Origin: UBA11090 sp035560555 | Lineage (GTDB): Bacteria; Spirochaetota; Spirochaetia; Treponematales; Rectinemataceae | Length of the DNA: 59,544 bases | Reading direction: 5' to 3' | Assembly (NCBI GenBank): GCA_035560555.1 | Contig: DATMZF010000059.1 | Location: forward strand, 1 to 59,544 | Shown here: one piece after another, positions 16,398-24,300 of the stretch | Position numbering within the stretch: position 1 is the stretch's first letter | Layout of the letters: every line of letters begins with the position of its first letter | Program-made: the position numbers and the translations under genes | Notes under the pieces: generated by a model | What the model saw: only the letters and a program-made list of their open reading frames with translations | What the model was told of the DNA's origin: nothing | The model's database searches: none

Positions 16398-17213
16398 TCA
16401 ACCTTTCACGGCCCCCATCGTCAGCCCCTTAACGACATATTTCTGAAAAAGCATCGTGAGAATGATGGCGGGCGTCATGATCGCGACGGCAGCGGCCATC
16501 ACGGCGCCCCAGTCCACCTCGGCGTAGGAAACGAAGTTGTAGACCGCTATCGGAAGCGTCTTCGTCCTCTCCATGCTCAACACCTGGGAGAACATGAAGT
16601 TGTTCCAGGAGAAGATGAAAGAGAGCGTGATCGAGGTCACGATGCCCGGTCCGGAGACGGGAAGGATTATCGACAGGAAAGCTCTCTGGCGCGTGGCGCC
16701 GTCGACCATCGCCGATTCCTCCATCTCGAGGGGGATCGTCTCGAAATAGCTCGACATGATCCACACGATGATGGGCAGGGCGATGAGCATGTGCGAGAGG
16801 ATGAGCGCGACGTAGCTGTCCATAAGGCGCAGCCGCGAGAAGATGATGTACCAGGGCATCAGGAAAGAAATCCCCGGCATGAGGCGGGCGACAAGGATGA
16901 ATACGGAGAGCCGTTTCTGATGAAAGCGAGCGATCGAGTAGGCCGCCGGCAAGCCGAGCAGCATCGAGAAGCCCACGGCGGAGATCCCAATGATCGATGA
17001 ATTGATGAAATACTTCAGGAAATTCTGTTCCGCGAACACCTTCACGTAATTGCCTATGATGGGCGTGAAGACGAATCGGGGCGGCCAGGCGACTATATCG
17101 ACCTGTGTCTTGAAGGAAGAGGCCAGCATCCAGACGAAGGGGAAGAGCACGGGGACGGCGACGCCGAGGAGGACAAGAGCGAACAGGAATCGCCTCGGCA
17201 ATGATACGCGCAT
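16398..17213 (-). CDS. Carbohydrate ABC transporter permease (MalG-like)
   Basis: This 271-residue inner-membrane permease has six predicted helices. It has the cytoplasmic EAA loop (EESAMVDGATRQRAFLSIILPVSGPGI) that docks the ATPase, typical of MalG/UgpE-type CUT1 permeases. It lies 9 bases after the partner permease gene, whose stop precedes it on the minus strand. No ATP-binding gene is in this operon, so the importer must share an ATPase encoded elsewhere, as is common for CUT1 systems. Confidence 0.92.
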   Translation of the reverse strand: MRVSLPRRFLFALVLLGVAVPVLFPFVWMLASSFKTQVDIVAWPPRFVFTPIIGNYVKVFAEQNFLKYFINSSIIGISAVGFSMLLGLPAAYSIARFHQKRLSVFILVARLMPGISFLMPWYIIFSRLRLMDSYVALILSHMLIALPIIVWIMSSYFETIPLEMEESAMVDGATRQRAFLSIILPVSGPGIVTSITLSFIFSWNNFMFSQVLSMERTKTLPIAVYNFVSYAEVDWGAVMAAAVAIMTPAIILTMLFQKYVVKGLTMGAVKG

Positions 17214-17222
17214 GGCGGCCTC

Positions 17223-18101
17223 CTAGAGCTCGAAACGCTTGCGCAGCCGCATGATCGCCATGCTGAGCAGAAGCACAAGCAGGAATAGGAAGACGAGTAT
17301 GACCGAGGACTGCCCCATGCGGAAATACTCGAAACTGTATTTGAAGGCCATGACATTGAGGGTTTCCGAGGCGTAGCCCGGGCCTCCCCCTGTCATGGCA
17401 TAGATGATGTCGAAGGTTTTGAGCGCGTCGATAGAGCGCAGTATCATCGCGGTGAGGAGGGTGGGCGCTATCATCGGCAAGGTTATTTTGGAAAAGATCT
17501 GGAAAGCGTTCGCCCCGTCGACGCGGGCTGATTCGTAGGGTTCCTGGGATAGGCCCGCTAGGCCCGCCAGGACGATCAGGGTGATCATGGGCGTCCATTG
17601 CCAGATATCCACGAGGGCCAGGGAGGGAATGACCGTCTCGGCGCTCGACACCCAGGCCGATTTGGGCAGGCCGAAGAGCGCGAGGACATAGTTCGCGAAT
17701 CCGATCGTCGGATCGAAGAAAAGGTTCCACACGATGCCGATGGCTACGGGCGTGGCGACGAGGGGGAGGAGGAGAATGAGCTTCATGGCCGATTTTCCCT
17801 TGAACTCCCTATTGAGAAGAAGGGCGAGCGCCAAGCCGACGATGGTTTCCACCACGACCGAGAGCAGCGTGAACGTGAAAGTCCTGCCTATGGCGCTCAG
17901 GAAGCGGGGTTCGCGCAGAACCCTGCCGTAGGACTTCAGCCATACGAGGCTGAGGGGCATGCCCGAGGTGAGATTCCAGTTCGTGAAGCTGAGGAAGAGC
18001 GTATAGAGTATGGGAAAGAGCATCATGACGACGACGAAGACCACCGCAGGCAGCGGAAAGAGTATTTTCAGGTTCCGTTCGACGAAACCGCTCTTGGTCA
18101 T
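17223..18101 (-). CDS. Carbohydrate ABC transporter permease (MalF/UgpA-like)
   Basis: The 292-residue permease has six helices and an EAA loop reading EPYESARVDGANAFQIFSKITLPMIAP. The N-terminus (FPLPAVVFVVVMMLFPILYTLFLSF) is the family-typical first helix. It forms the heterodimeric pore with the MalG-like protein. It is separated from the upstream binding-protein gene by 148 bases that contain a stable hairpin, which probably lowers permease expression relative to the binding protein. Confidence 0.92.
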   Translation of the reverse strand: MTKSGFVERNLKILFPLPAVVFVVVMMLFPILYTLFLSFTNWNLTSGMPLSLVWLKSYGRVLREPRFLSAIGRTFTFTLLSVVVETIVGLALALLLNREFKGKSAMKLILLLPLVATPVAIGIVWNLFFDPTIGFANYVLALFGLPKSAWVSSAETVIPSLALVDIWQWTPMITLIVLAGLAGLSQEPYESARVDGANAFQIFSKITLPMIAPTLLTAMILRSIDALKTFDIIYAMTGGGPGYASETLNVMAFKYSFEYFRMGQSSVILVFLFLLVLLLSMAIMRLRKRFEL

Positions 18102-18161
18102 ATCGACCTCCGGGAAAACGCGAACATGATGATGAGAGCGGCCGGATGCCGCGGGATGGCG

Positions 18162-18188
18162 GGGGCGGGAAGGAAAATTCCCCGCCCC
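18162..18188 (-). other. Intercistronic hairpin between binding protein and permeases
   Basis: GGGGCGGG (18162-18169) and CCCGCCCC (18181-18188) form a GC-only 8-bp stem with an 11-base loop. No T-run follows on the minus strand. Such hairpins commonly protect the upstream binding-protein message. Confidence 0.55.
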
Positions 18189-18249
18189 AATCGAAGGTTA
18201 GGGGCCGGCGACCTCGCGACGCCGCGCAGGGTCGCCATGCCTTGTAGGC

Positions 18250-19500
18250 TCAATAGACGCCGTACTCTCCGGTATCCTCGAGAAGTTCGTTGACCGCTTG
18301 GGCTTTCTGTTTCGCGAGCAGTTCGAGTTTTGTGGAAGTGCCGGCGGTGTTGATGGACTCGATGATGACTTCGCCGATGAGGTCGCGGGCATTGCCGACG
18401 GCGCTCATGTAGGGACGGTCAAAGGGGAATCCGTTCTTCGCGGCGAAGGACTGCGAGGCCACGAGCTCGGCGTTGGCTTTCGCCCTCACGTCGGGGTCGG
18501 CCCAGGCCGAGTTGCGCGCCATCGTGATGTTAGCCATCAGGCCTTCCTTGGCGAGGTCCTTGCCCGTCGCCCACTTGATGAAGTCCATGGCGGCGGCTTT
18601 GTTCTTGGACTGGCGAGCCACGGCCATTCCCCAAGAGACGACAATGAAGGGAGCGTTGGTCTTGGGGCCGGCGGGGAGATTCGCGATGCCCACGTTCTCG
18701 GCCGGAACCTGGCTCTTTGAAGGATCGACGATCTGGCCGTAGAAAACGGACGCGTCCGTCCACATGGCTACTTTGCCGGCCTGGAACAGCGGCATGATGT
18801 TTTCCCAGGACATCGACGTGACGCCCGTGGGGCCGTAGTTACCTAGCATTCTGCCGTAGAAGCGTATGGCGTCTATCGCTTCTTTTTTGTCGAAGACGGC
18901 CACGCCCTTGTCGAGGTAGCGGCCGCCGAAGTTATAGACATAGCTCGAAAGCTGTGTCACCGCCGCGGCGCCCTTTCCCCGGGAGGCGAAGCCGGCCACA
19001 TCGGCGGTCTTGAGCGCCTTAGCGGCCTTTTCGAGCTCATCGAAGGTCTTGGGCACGGAGAGTCCGGCCTTCTTGAGAAGATCCTTCCTGTAGTAGAGAA
19101 CCTGCCACTCGGTGACGAGGGGAACGATGTAGGGTTTGCTGCCGAATCTGGCGACGCCCATGGCGCTCTCGGGATAGTCGGAGAAATCGTAGCCGGGAAG
19201 CGGCTCGTACCAGCCGTTCTTATAGAACATCTTGCCTTCCTGCAGTGGCCTCGTCATGAAGACATCGGCCGAAGAGGAATTGGTGGCGAATTCCGTCGTC
19301 AGCTTCGTGGTAAGCTGGCTTTCCTGCAGGCTTTCGACGTTCACTTTGACGCCGCTCGCCTTTTCATACTCGGGGATCATCGTCTTCAGCAGTTCGCCGT
19401 AAGGATGGTTCGCGAGCAGAACGCGGATTTCCTTGGTCTGGGCGCCCGCTCCCAGCACGACGGCGAGCATCAGCGCCAGCGCGATAAACTTGACTTTCAT
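18250..19500 (-). CDS. Extracellular sugar-binding protein, family 1
   Basis: The 416-residue substrate-binding protein of a CUT1 ABC importer has a signal peptide (KFIALALMLAVVLGAGAQ) without a lipobox cysteine, so it is probably a soluble periplasmic protein. The mature part has the family pattern: IRVLLANHPYGELLKTMIPEYEKASG, then PYIVPLVTEWQVLYYRKDLLKKAGL, then PKTFDELEKAAKAL. The start at 19500 follows AAGGAGG by 5 bases; an upstream ATG at 19515 is in frame. The ligand cannot be read from sequence. The neighbouring catabolic genes suggest a sugar, polyol or sugar acid. Confidence 0.9.
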   Translation of the reverse strand: MKVKFIALALMLAVVLGAGAQTKEIRVLLANHPYGELLKTMIPEYEKASGVKVNVESLQESQLTTKLTTEFATNSSSADVFMTRPLQEGKMFYKNGWYEPLPGYDFSDYPESAMGVARFGSKPYIVPLVTEWQVLYYRKDLLKKAGLSVPKTFDELEKAAKALKTADVAGFASRGKGAAAVTQLSSYVYNFGGRYLDKGVAVFDKKEAIDAIRFYGRMLGNYGPTGVTSMSWENIMPLFQAGKVAMWTDASVFYGQIVDPSKSQVPAENVGIANLPAGPKTNAPFIVVSWGMAVARQSKNKAAAMDFIKWATGKDLAKEGLMANITMARNSAWADPDVRAKANAELVASQSFAAKNGFPFDRPYMSAVGNARDLIGEVIIESINTAGTSTKLELLAKQKAQAVNELLEDTGEYGVY

Positions 19501-19540
19501 GAAGGCCTCCTTCATTCAGCGTACGTTATTGCTATTTGGT

Positions 19541-19569
19541 AGTATCCTATCCTTTCGGCGAGCCGTCAA
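19541..19569 (-). promoter_or_regulatory. Promoter of the ABC importer operon
   Basis: On the minus strand TTGACG (19564-19569), a 17-base spacer and GATACT (19541-19546) lie about 40 bases upstream of the binding-protein start. Confidence 0.5.
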
Positions 19570-19591
19570 GATTTCAGTATGAAAGTTTTTT

Positions 19592-19603
19592 TCTTTTAAA
19601 AGA
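19592..19603. promoter_or_regulatory. Possible operator between the divergent sugar operons
   Basis: TCTTTTAAAAGA is a perfect 12-bp palindrome midway between the importer promoter and the rpiR-family gene. It is a candidate site for that regulator, although AT-rich palindromes of this size are not rare. Confidence 0.3.
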
Positions 19604-19677
19604 TTATTTTTTTCACGATATGCTTTACACAAATGAGGGGCAATGGTACAACACTGACTATGGAAGGCGGGAGAACA

Positions 19678-20517
19678 GTGGAGCGAAGCTGCATCTACCT
19701 CATACATTCATTGGCCGACTCTTTCAGCGGCAAGGAAAAGACCGTCGCCGACTACATCCTCTCCCATCCGGCCGAAGCGGTGCACCCCAGCATCGAGGAA
19801 CTCGCGTCGAGCATAGGCGTTTCGGTCTCCACGCTACTGCGCTTCGTGAAAAAGCTCGGCTACGAGGGCTATCAGCAGTTCAGGATCGCCCTCGCCACCG
19901 AAACCCTGGCGCCCGAATCGCGCTACTACGAAACCGCCGTCGACGACTCTGAGGACCCGGTCACCGTGGCCTTCAGCGCGGCGAGGAGCGCCCTCGACAT
20001 GACCGAAAAGCTTTTGGATAGGAGCCGTCTGCGGGAAGTGGCGCGGTTGGCCTGTGAAGCTCCTGAATTTTTCGTTTTCGGGCTCGGAGGCTCGGGCGTC
20101 GTCGCCAAGGATGCCTTCCATAAATTCGTCCGATCCGGCATTCGCTGCCAGACGGCCGAGGATTTCCATCTCCAGCTCATGGTGGCCTCACAGGCCGAAA
20201 ACGGGGATATCGCCCTCGTCATTTCCAACACCGGCGCCAACAAGGATACCCTCGCCATCGTGGACGTGCTGAAAAAAACGGGATGCAAGGTAGCGGCCAT
20301 AACGACCTATCATCTTTCGCCTCTGGCCAGAAACGCCGATTTCGTGCTGCTCTCGGCCGCGCCGGGAGCAAAAGTCATCTCCGAGGCATTCTCGGCCAGG
20401 ATAGCCCAGCTGGCCATCATCGATTCGCTCTATATAGAAGCGATGGAGTTTCTCAAGGAAAAGGGCCTGAAAAACGTGGAGAAAATGCGTTCGGCGATAG
20501 CCGGCAGAAGAATATAA
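19678..20517 (+). CDS. RpiR family transcriptional regulator
   Basis: The 279-residue regulator has an N-terminal RpiR helix-turn-helix (LADSFSGKEKTVADYILSHP then IGVSVSTLLRFVKKLGYEGYQQF) and a C-terminal SIS sugar-phosphate-binding domain (FFVFGLGGSGVVAKDAFHKF, ALVISNTGANKDT). Such proteins sense phosphosugars. GTG 19678 follows GGGAG by 4 bases and gives the usual short N-terminus. ATG 19633 is in frame but lacks a Shine-Dalgarno site. It is divergent from the ABC importer and 22 bases before gnd, so it probably controls both units in response to a catabolic intermediate. Confidence 0.9.
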   Translation: MERSCIYLIHSLADSFSGKEKTVADYILSHPAEAVHPSIEELASSIGVSVSTLLRFVKKLGYEGYQQFRIALATETLAPESRYYETAVDDSEDPVTVAFSAARSALDMTEKLLDRSRLREVARLACEAPEFFVFGLGGSGVVAKDAFHKFVRSGIRCQTAEDFHLQLMVASQAENGDIALVISNTGANKDTLAIVDVLKKTGCKVAAITTYHLSPLARNADFVLLSAAPGAKVISEAFSARIAQLAIIDSLYIEAMEFLKEKGLKNVEKMRSAIAGRRI

Positions 20518-20539
20518 TAGAATAGGGAATGGAGGAAAT

Positions 20540-21991
20540 ATGAAATCTGACATTGGTCTTATAGGACTCGCGGTGATGGGGGAAAACCTCGTGCTCAACA
20601 TGGAAAGCAAGGGTTTTTCCGTGGCGGTTTACAATCGGACGACGAGCAAGGTAGACGATTTTATCGCCGGCAGGGGCGCGGGCAAAAAGATTCAGGGCGC
20701 GCATTCGCCGGCTGAACTCGCGGGGATGCTCGGCTCGCCCCGCAAGGTCATGATGATGGTCAAGGCTGGCCAGGCCGTGGATGACACGATAGCCCAGTTG
20801 CTGCCCCATCTCGACAAGGGCGACATCATCATCGACGGCGGCAACTCGAATTATCAGGACACCATGCGGCGCTGCAGGGAAGTGGAGGCCAAAGGCTTCC
20901 TCTATATCGGCACCGGCGTTTCCGGCGGCGAGGAAGGCGCTCTCCTGGGACCTTCCCTCATGCCGGGAGGATCGGCCGCGGCCTGGCCCTTCATAAAGCC
21001 CATATTCCAGGCCATCGCCGCAAAGGTCGAGGACGGGAGTCCCTGCTGCGACTGGGTGGGATCCGACGGAGCCGGTCATTTCGTGAAGATGGTCCACAAC
21101 GGCATCGAGTACGGCGACATGCAGCTCATCTGCGAGGTTTACCAGATCATGCGCGACAAGCTCGGCATGGAGGAAGACGAGATGAGCGCGGTTTTCGCGA
21201 AGTGGAACGAGGGAGACCTCGACTCCTATCTCGTGGAAATAACCAGGGACATCCTGAAATTCAAGGACGAGGATGGACAGCCTCTCGTGCGCAAGATCCT
21301 CGACACCGCGGGCCAGAAGGGCACGGGAAAATGGGCCGGCATCGCGGCGCTGGATTTTGGCATTCCGCTCACGCTCATCGGCGAATCCGTATTCGCCCGC
21401 TGTCTCTCGGCGGCGAAAAACGACCGCGTGGCGGCGTCCAAGATACTGAAAGGACCGGCGATCCAGCCATTTAAGGGCGACAGGGAAGCCTTCCTCGCCG
21501 ACCTGGGCGCGGCGCTCTATGCCGCGAAGGTCGTTTCCTATGCCCAGGGTTTCCTTCTCATGAAGGAAGCGGCCAAGGAATACGGCTGGAAGCTCGACTT
21601 CGGCCCCATCGCCCTCATGTGGAGAGGCGGATGCATCATCCGCTCGATTTTCCTCGGCAAGATCAAGGAAGCCTTCGACGCGGACGGAAAGCTGGCGAAC
21701 CTCATCCTAGCCCCCTTCTTCGCCGCGAAGCTCGCGGCCAGCCAGGACAGCTGGCGCAGGGTCGTCGCTGAATGCGCCATGTCGGGAATCCCCGCTCCCG
21801 CGCTCTACACCGCCCTTTCATACTATGACGGCCTGAGGACCGAAACGCTCCCCGCCAATCTGCTGCAGGCCCAGAGGGACTATTTCGGCGCCCACACCTA
21901 CGAAAGGATCGACAGGCCGCGCGGCGAATTCTTCCATACGAACTGGACCGGGCACGGCGGTTCGACCGCGGCGTCCACCTATACAGCTTGA
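20540..21991 (+). CDS. gnd: 6-phosphogluconate dehydrogenase, NADP-dependent decarboxylating
   Basis: Gnd oxidatively decarboxylates 6-phosphogluconate to ribulose 5-phosphate. The 483-residue enzyme has the Rossmann start IGLIGLAVMGENLVLNM and the NADP-selecting YNRTTSKV. The substrate signature includes GTGVSGGEEGALLGPS and the catalytic-lysine stretch HFVKMVHNGIEYGDMQ. GTGKW, and a C-terminal tail (RPRGEFFHTNWTGHGGSTAAS) reaching the other subunit's active site, complete it. This is the long homodimeric form. No zwf is nearby, so here Gnd seems to serve a sugar-acid route rather than the classical oxidative pentose phosphate pathway. A GGAGG site precedes the ATG. Confidence 0.96.
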   Translation: MKSDIGLIGLAVMGENLVLNMESKGFSVAVYNRTTSKVDDFIAGRGAGKKIQGAHSPAELAGMLGSPRKVMMMVKAGQAVDDTIAQLLPHLDKGDIIIDGGNSNYQDTMRRCREVEAKGFLYIGTGVSGGEEGALLGPSLMPGGSAAAWPFIKPIFQAIAAKVEDGSPCCDWVGSDGAGHFVKMVHNGIEYGDMQLICEVYQIMRDKLGMEEDEMSAVFAKWNEGDLDSYLVEITRDILKFKDEDGQPLVRKILDTAGQKGTGKWAGIAALDFGIPLTLIGESVFARCLSAAKNDRVAASKILKGPAIQPFKGDREAFLADLGAALYAAKVVSYAQGFLLMKEAAKEYGWKLDFGPIALMWRGGCIIRSIFLGKIKEAFDADGKLANLILAPFFAAKLAASQDSWRRVVAECAMSGIPAPALYTALSYYDGLRTETLPANLLQAQRDYFGAHTYERIDRPRGEFFHTNWTGHGGSTAASTYTA

Positions 21992-22004
21992 GGAGGTACA
22001 TAGA

Positions 22005-23090
22005 ATGTCAGCCATGAAAATTACGCCAAAGAAGGCGGATTCCCTCGATTTCCTCGCCCTGGGCGCCCTCGTCACGAGGCTCGATCCGGGCATCGTTCCC
22101 TTCGGTTTCGCCGATACCTACCAGATCCATGTGTCGGGCGGCGAGTTCAACGTCGCGGCCAACCTCGCCCGCTGCTTCGGCCAGAAAACGGCCATCGCGA
22201 GCGCCATGGTGGACTACCCGATCGGCGCCAAAATCGAGAGCGAAGCCCGCAAGATGAACGTCCAGGGCATCTACAAGCGTTTCAGACACGATGGCGTGCG
22301 CGGCCCGAACATGGCCCAGGTCTGGTCCGACAGGGGACAGGGCGTGCGGGCTCCCGTCGTCTTCTATAATAGGGCGAACGAGGCGGCGGCCCTTCTCAAG
22401 CCGGGCGATTTTGACTGGGACGCCATTTTCTCCAAGGGCTTACGCTGGTTCCATTCGGGCGGCATATTCTCAGCCCTCTCGGCGACGACGCCCGAACTCG
22501 TCATCGAGGCGATGAAGGCCGCGAGGAAAGCGGGCGCCATCGTCTCCTTCGACCTCAACTACAGGGCCAAGCTCTGGGCGGCCAACGGCTCAACCTCATC
22601 GGCTCCCGAGATTCTCGGCCGCATCGCCGAACAGGTCGACGTGCTCGTCGGCAACGAGGAAGACCTCCAGATGGGCTTGGGCCTGAAGGGGCCCGATATC
22701 CACAAGGCCTCGAAGCTCGATCCCGAAGCTTTCTACAGGACGATCGAGGAGGTCACGGGACGCTGGCCGAACGTGAAGGCCGTGGCCACGACCCTGCGCG
22801 ACGTCAAGTCCACCAACCGCCATCTCTGGAGCGCCGTTCTCTGGCTGGAGGGCGAGCGCCACGCGGCCCCGACCGCCGAACTCGACGTGTACGACCGCGT
22901 CGGCGGCGGCGACGGTTTCGCGGCCGGCCTCATCTACGGTCTGCTCGAAGGCAAGGATCCGCAGGAGGCGCTCGCCCTTGGCTGGGCTCACGGCGCCCTC
23001 CTCACGACCTTCCCCGGCGACACGACCATGGCTACCCTCGATCAGGTGGTTTCCTTCGCGAAGGGCGGCTCGGCGAGGATTCAGCGGTGA
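22005..23090 (+). CDS. PfkB family sugar (acid) kinase
   Basis: The 361-residue ribokinase-fold enzyme has SGGEFNVAANLARCFG near residue 45, IVSFDLNYRAKLW in the middle (as in 2-keto-3-deoxygluconate kinases) and VGGGDGFAAGLIYGLL near the end. The last is the PfkB signature with the catalytic Asp and anion hole. Overall it resembles KdgK and 2-ketogluconate kinases. With Gnd next door, a kinase forming a 6-phospho sugar acid is plausible. AGGAGG lies 8 bases before the ATG. The stop overlaps the next start as GTGA. Confidence 0.85.
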   Translation: MSAMKITPKKADSLDFLALGALVTRLDPGIVPFGFADTYQIHVSGGEFNVAANLARCFGQKTAIASAMVDYPIGAKIESEARKMNVQGIYKRFRHDGVRGPNMAQVWSDRGQGVRAPVVFYNRANEAAALLKPGDFDWDAIFSKGLRWFHSGGIFSALSATTPELVIEAMKAARKAGAIVSFDLNYRAKLWAANGSTSSAPEILGRIAEQVDVLVGNEEDLQMGLGLKGPDIHKASKLDPEAFYRTIEEVTGRWPNVKAVATTLRDVKSTNRHLWSAVLWLEGERHAAPTAELDVYDRVGGGDGFAAGLIYGLLEGKDPQEALALGWAHGALLTTFPGDTTMATLDQVVSFAKGGSARIQR

Positions 23091-24121
23091 AAGCGCTCGT
23101 CCTCGAAGAGTACATGAGGTTTTCCTTCCGCGATTATCCAGACCCCAAGCTCCGGGATGAAAACGACGTGCTCGTCAGGGTGCGGGCGGCCGCCATCTGC
23201 GGTTCGGATGTCCATGGCATGGACGGCTCGACGGGGAGGCGCATTCCTCCCGTCGTGATGGGACATGAAGCCTCGGGAGAGATCGTCGAGGCGGGCGCCG
23301 GCGTCAGGGATTTCAGGGTGGGAGACCGCGTCACCTTCGATTCCACCGAATATTGCGGCGAGTGTTTCTACTGTAAGCGCGGCGAGGTGAACCTCTGCGA
23401 CGACAGGAAGGTGCTCGGCGTCTCCTGCGGCGATTACCGGCGGGACGGCGCCTTCGCCGAATATATCGTCCTTCCCATGAGGATTCTCTACAGGATGCCC
23501 GAAGCCCTGGATTTCGCGGCCGCCTCGATCGCTGAGCCGACGGCGGTCGCGGCCCACGCGGCCGCCATCACTCCCATAAAGATGAGCGATTCTCTCGTCG
23601 TGGTGGGCGCCGGCCTTATCGGGCTCCTTCTCATCCAGATACTTAGGGCTCATTCCGCCGGCACGATCCTCGCGCTGGAAACCGACCCCGAACGGAGGGC
23701 AGCCGCCCTCGTCGCGGGCGCGTCGGCCGCCCTCGACCCCGCCTCCCCCGCGACCAAGGCCGCCATCCTCGAACTCTCGGGCGGCCGCGGCTTCGACCGC
23801 GCCTTCGAGGCGGTGGGCGCTTCGGCGCCGATCGCTACCGCGATCGGCGCCGTTCGCAAGGGCGGCTCCGTCACCCTCATCGGCAACGTGAGCCCCAGCG
23901 TGGAAATGCCTCTCCAGGCCATCGTCACGAGGCAGCTAACGCTCTATGGTTCCTGCGCCATGGCGGGCGAATACCCCCTCGTGCTCGACCTCCTCGCGCG
24001 CGGCAAGATCGACGCGAAGTCCATAATAAGCGCGATCGCGCCGCTCTCCGAGGGAGCCTCCTGGTTCGCCAGGCTCTACGCCCGCGAAAAAGGCCTGCTC
24101 AAAGTCGTGCTCGAGCCCTGA
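23087..24121 (+). CDS. Zinc-dependent dehydrogenase, sorbitol/idonate type
   Basis: This 344-residue MDR-superfamily enzyme has the catalytic-zinc C-G-S-D-x-H pattern (AAICGSDVHGMDG) and the GHEASGEIVEAG motif. The structural-zinc lobe (CGECFYCKRGEVNLC) has the normal four cysteines. The Rossmann motif is VVVGAGLIGLLLIQ. It is closest to polyol and sugar-acid dehydrogenases. It probably oxidises an alcohol of the transported sugar, or reduces a keto-sugar acid, feeding the kinase and Gnd. It starts with GTG in a 4-base overlap with the kinase gene. Confidence 0.87.
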   Translation: MKALVLEEYMRFSFRDYPDPKLRDENDVLVRVRAAAICGSDVHGMDGSTGRRIPPVVMGHEASGEIVEAGAGVRDFRVGDRVTFDSTEYCGECFYCKRGEVNLCDDRKVLGVSCGDYRRDGAFAEYIVLPMRILYRMPEALDFAAASIAEPTAVAAHAAAITPIKMSDSLVVVGAGLIGLLLIQILRAHSAGTILALETDPERRAAALVAGASAALDPASPATKAAILELSGGRGFDRAFEAVGASAPIATAIGAVRKGGSVTLIGNVSPSVEMPLQAIVTRQLTLYGSCAMAGEYPLVLDLLARGKIDAKSIISAIAPLSEGASWFARLYAREKGLLKVVLEP

Positions 24122-24122
24122 A

Positions 24123-24246
24123 GGAGGCGCAGCGACGTCGGGGCATCCCCCCGGCGCTGCGCCTCCCACCCCAGCTCCGGCGCCGCGCTTGGATTGCCGG
24201 CGCCGGAGCATCCCTCGCGCGGCGGCCGCCCCGGGGCATCCGCCGC
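24123..24246 (+). repeat. Three consecutive GC-rich hairpins with a shared loop word
   Basis: Three stem-loops fill the gap between two genes of the sugar operon. Stem 1 is 12 bp (24123-24134 with 24155-24166). Stem 2 is 11 bp (24174-24184 with 24199-24209). Stem 3 is 7 bp (24219-24225 with 24240-24246). The word GCATCC occurs in or beside each, and ATTGCCGGCGCC occurs twice (near 24193 and 24253). This is not a classical terminator because no T-run follows. It may be a REP-like or mRNA-stabilising element. Confidence 0.65.
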
Positions 24247-24300
24247 ACCAGTATTGCCGGCGCCATCGACGCCACAGTTGAGTTCAGGAGGAAAGAAGGC

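Noticed and set aside
24123..24246. Rho-independent terminator after the zinc dehydrogenase
   Set aside because: Three GC-rich stems are present but no T-run follows any of them, and the next gene lies in the same direction with its own Shine-Dalgarno site.
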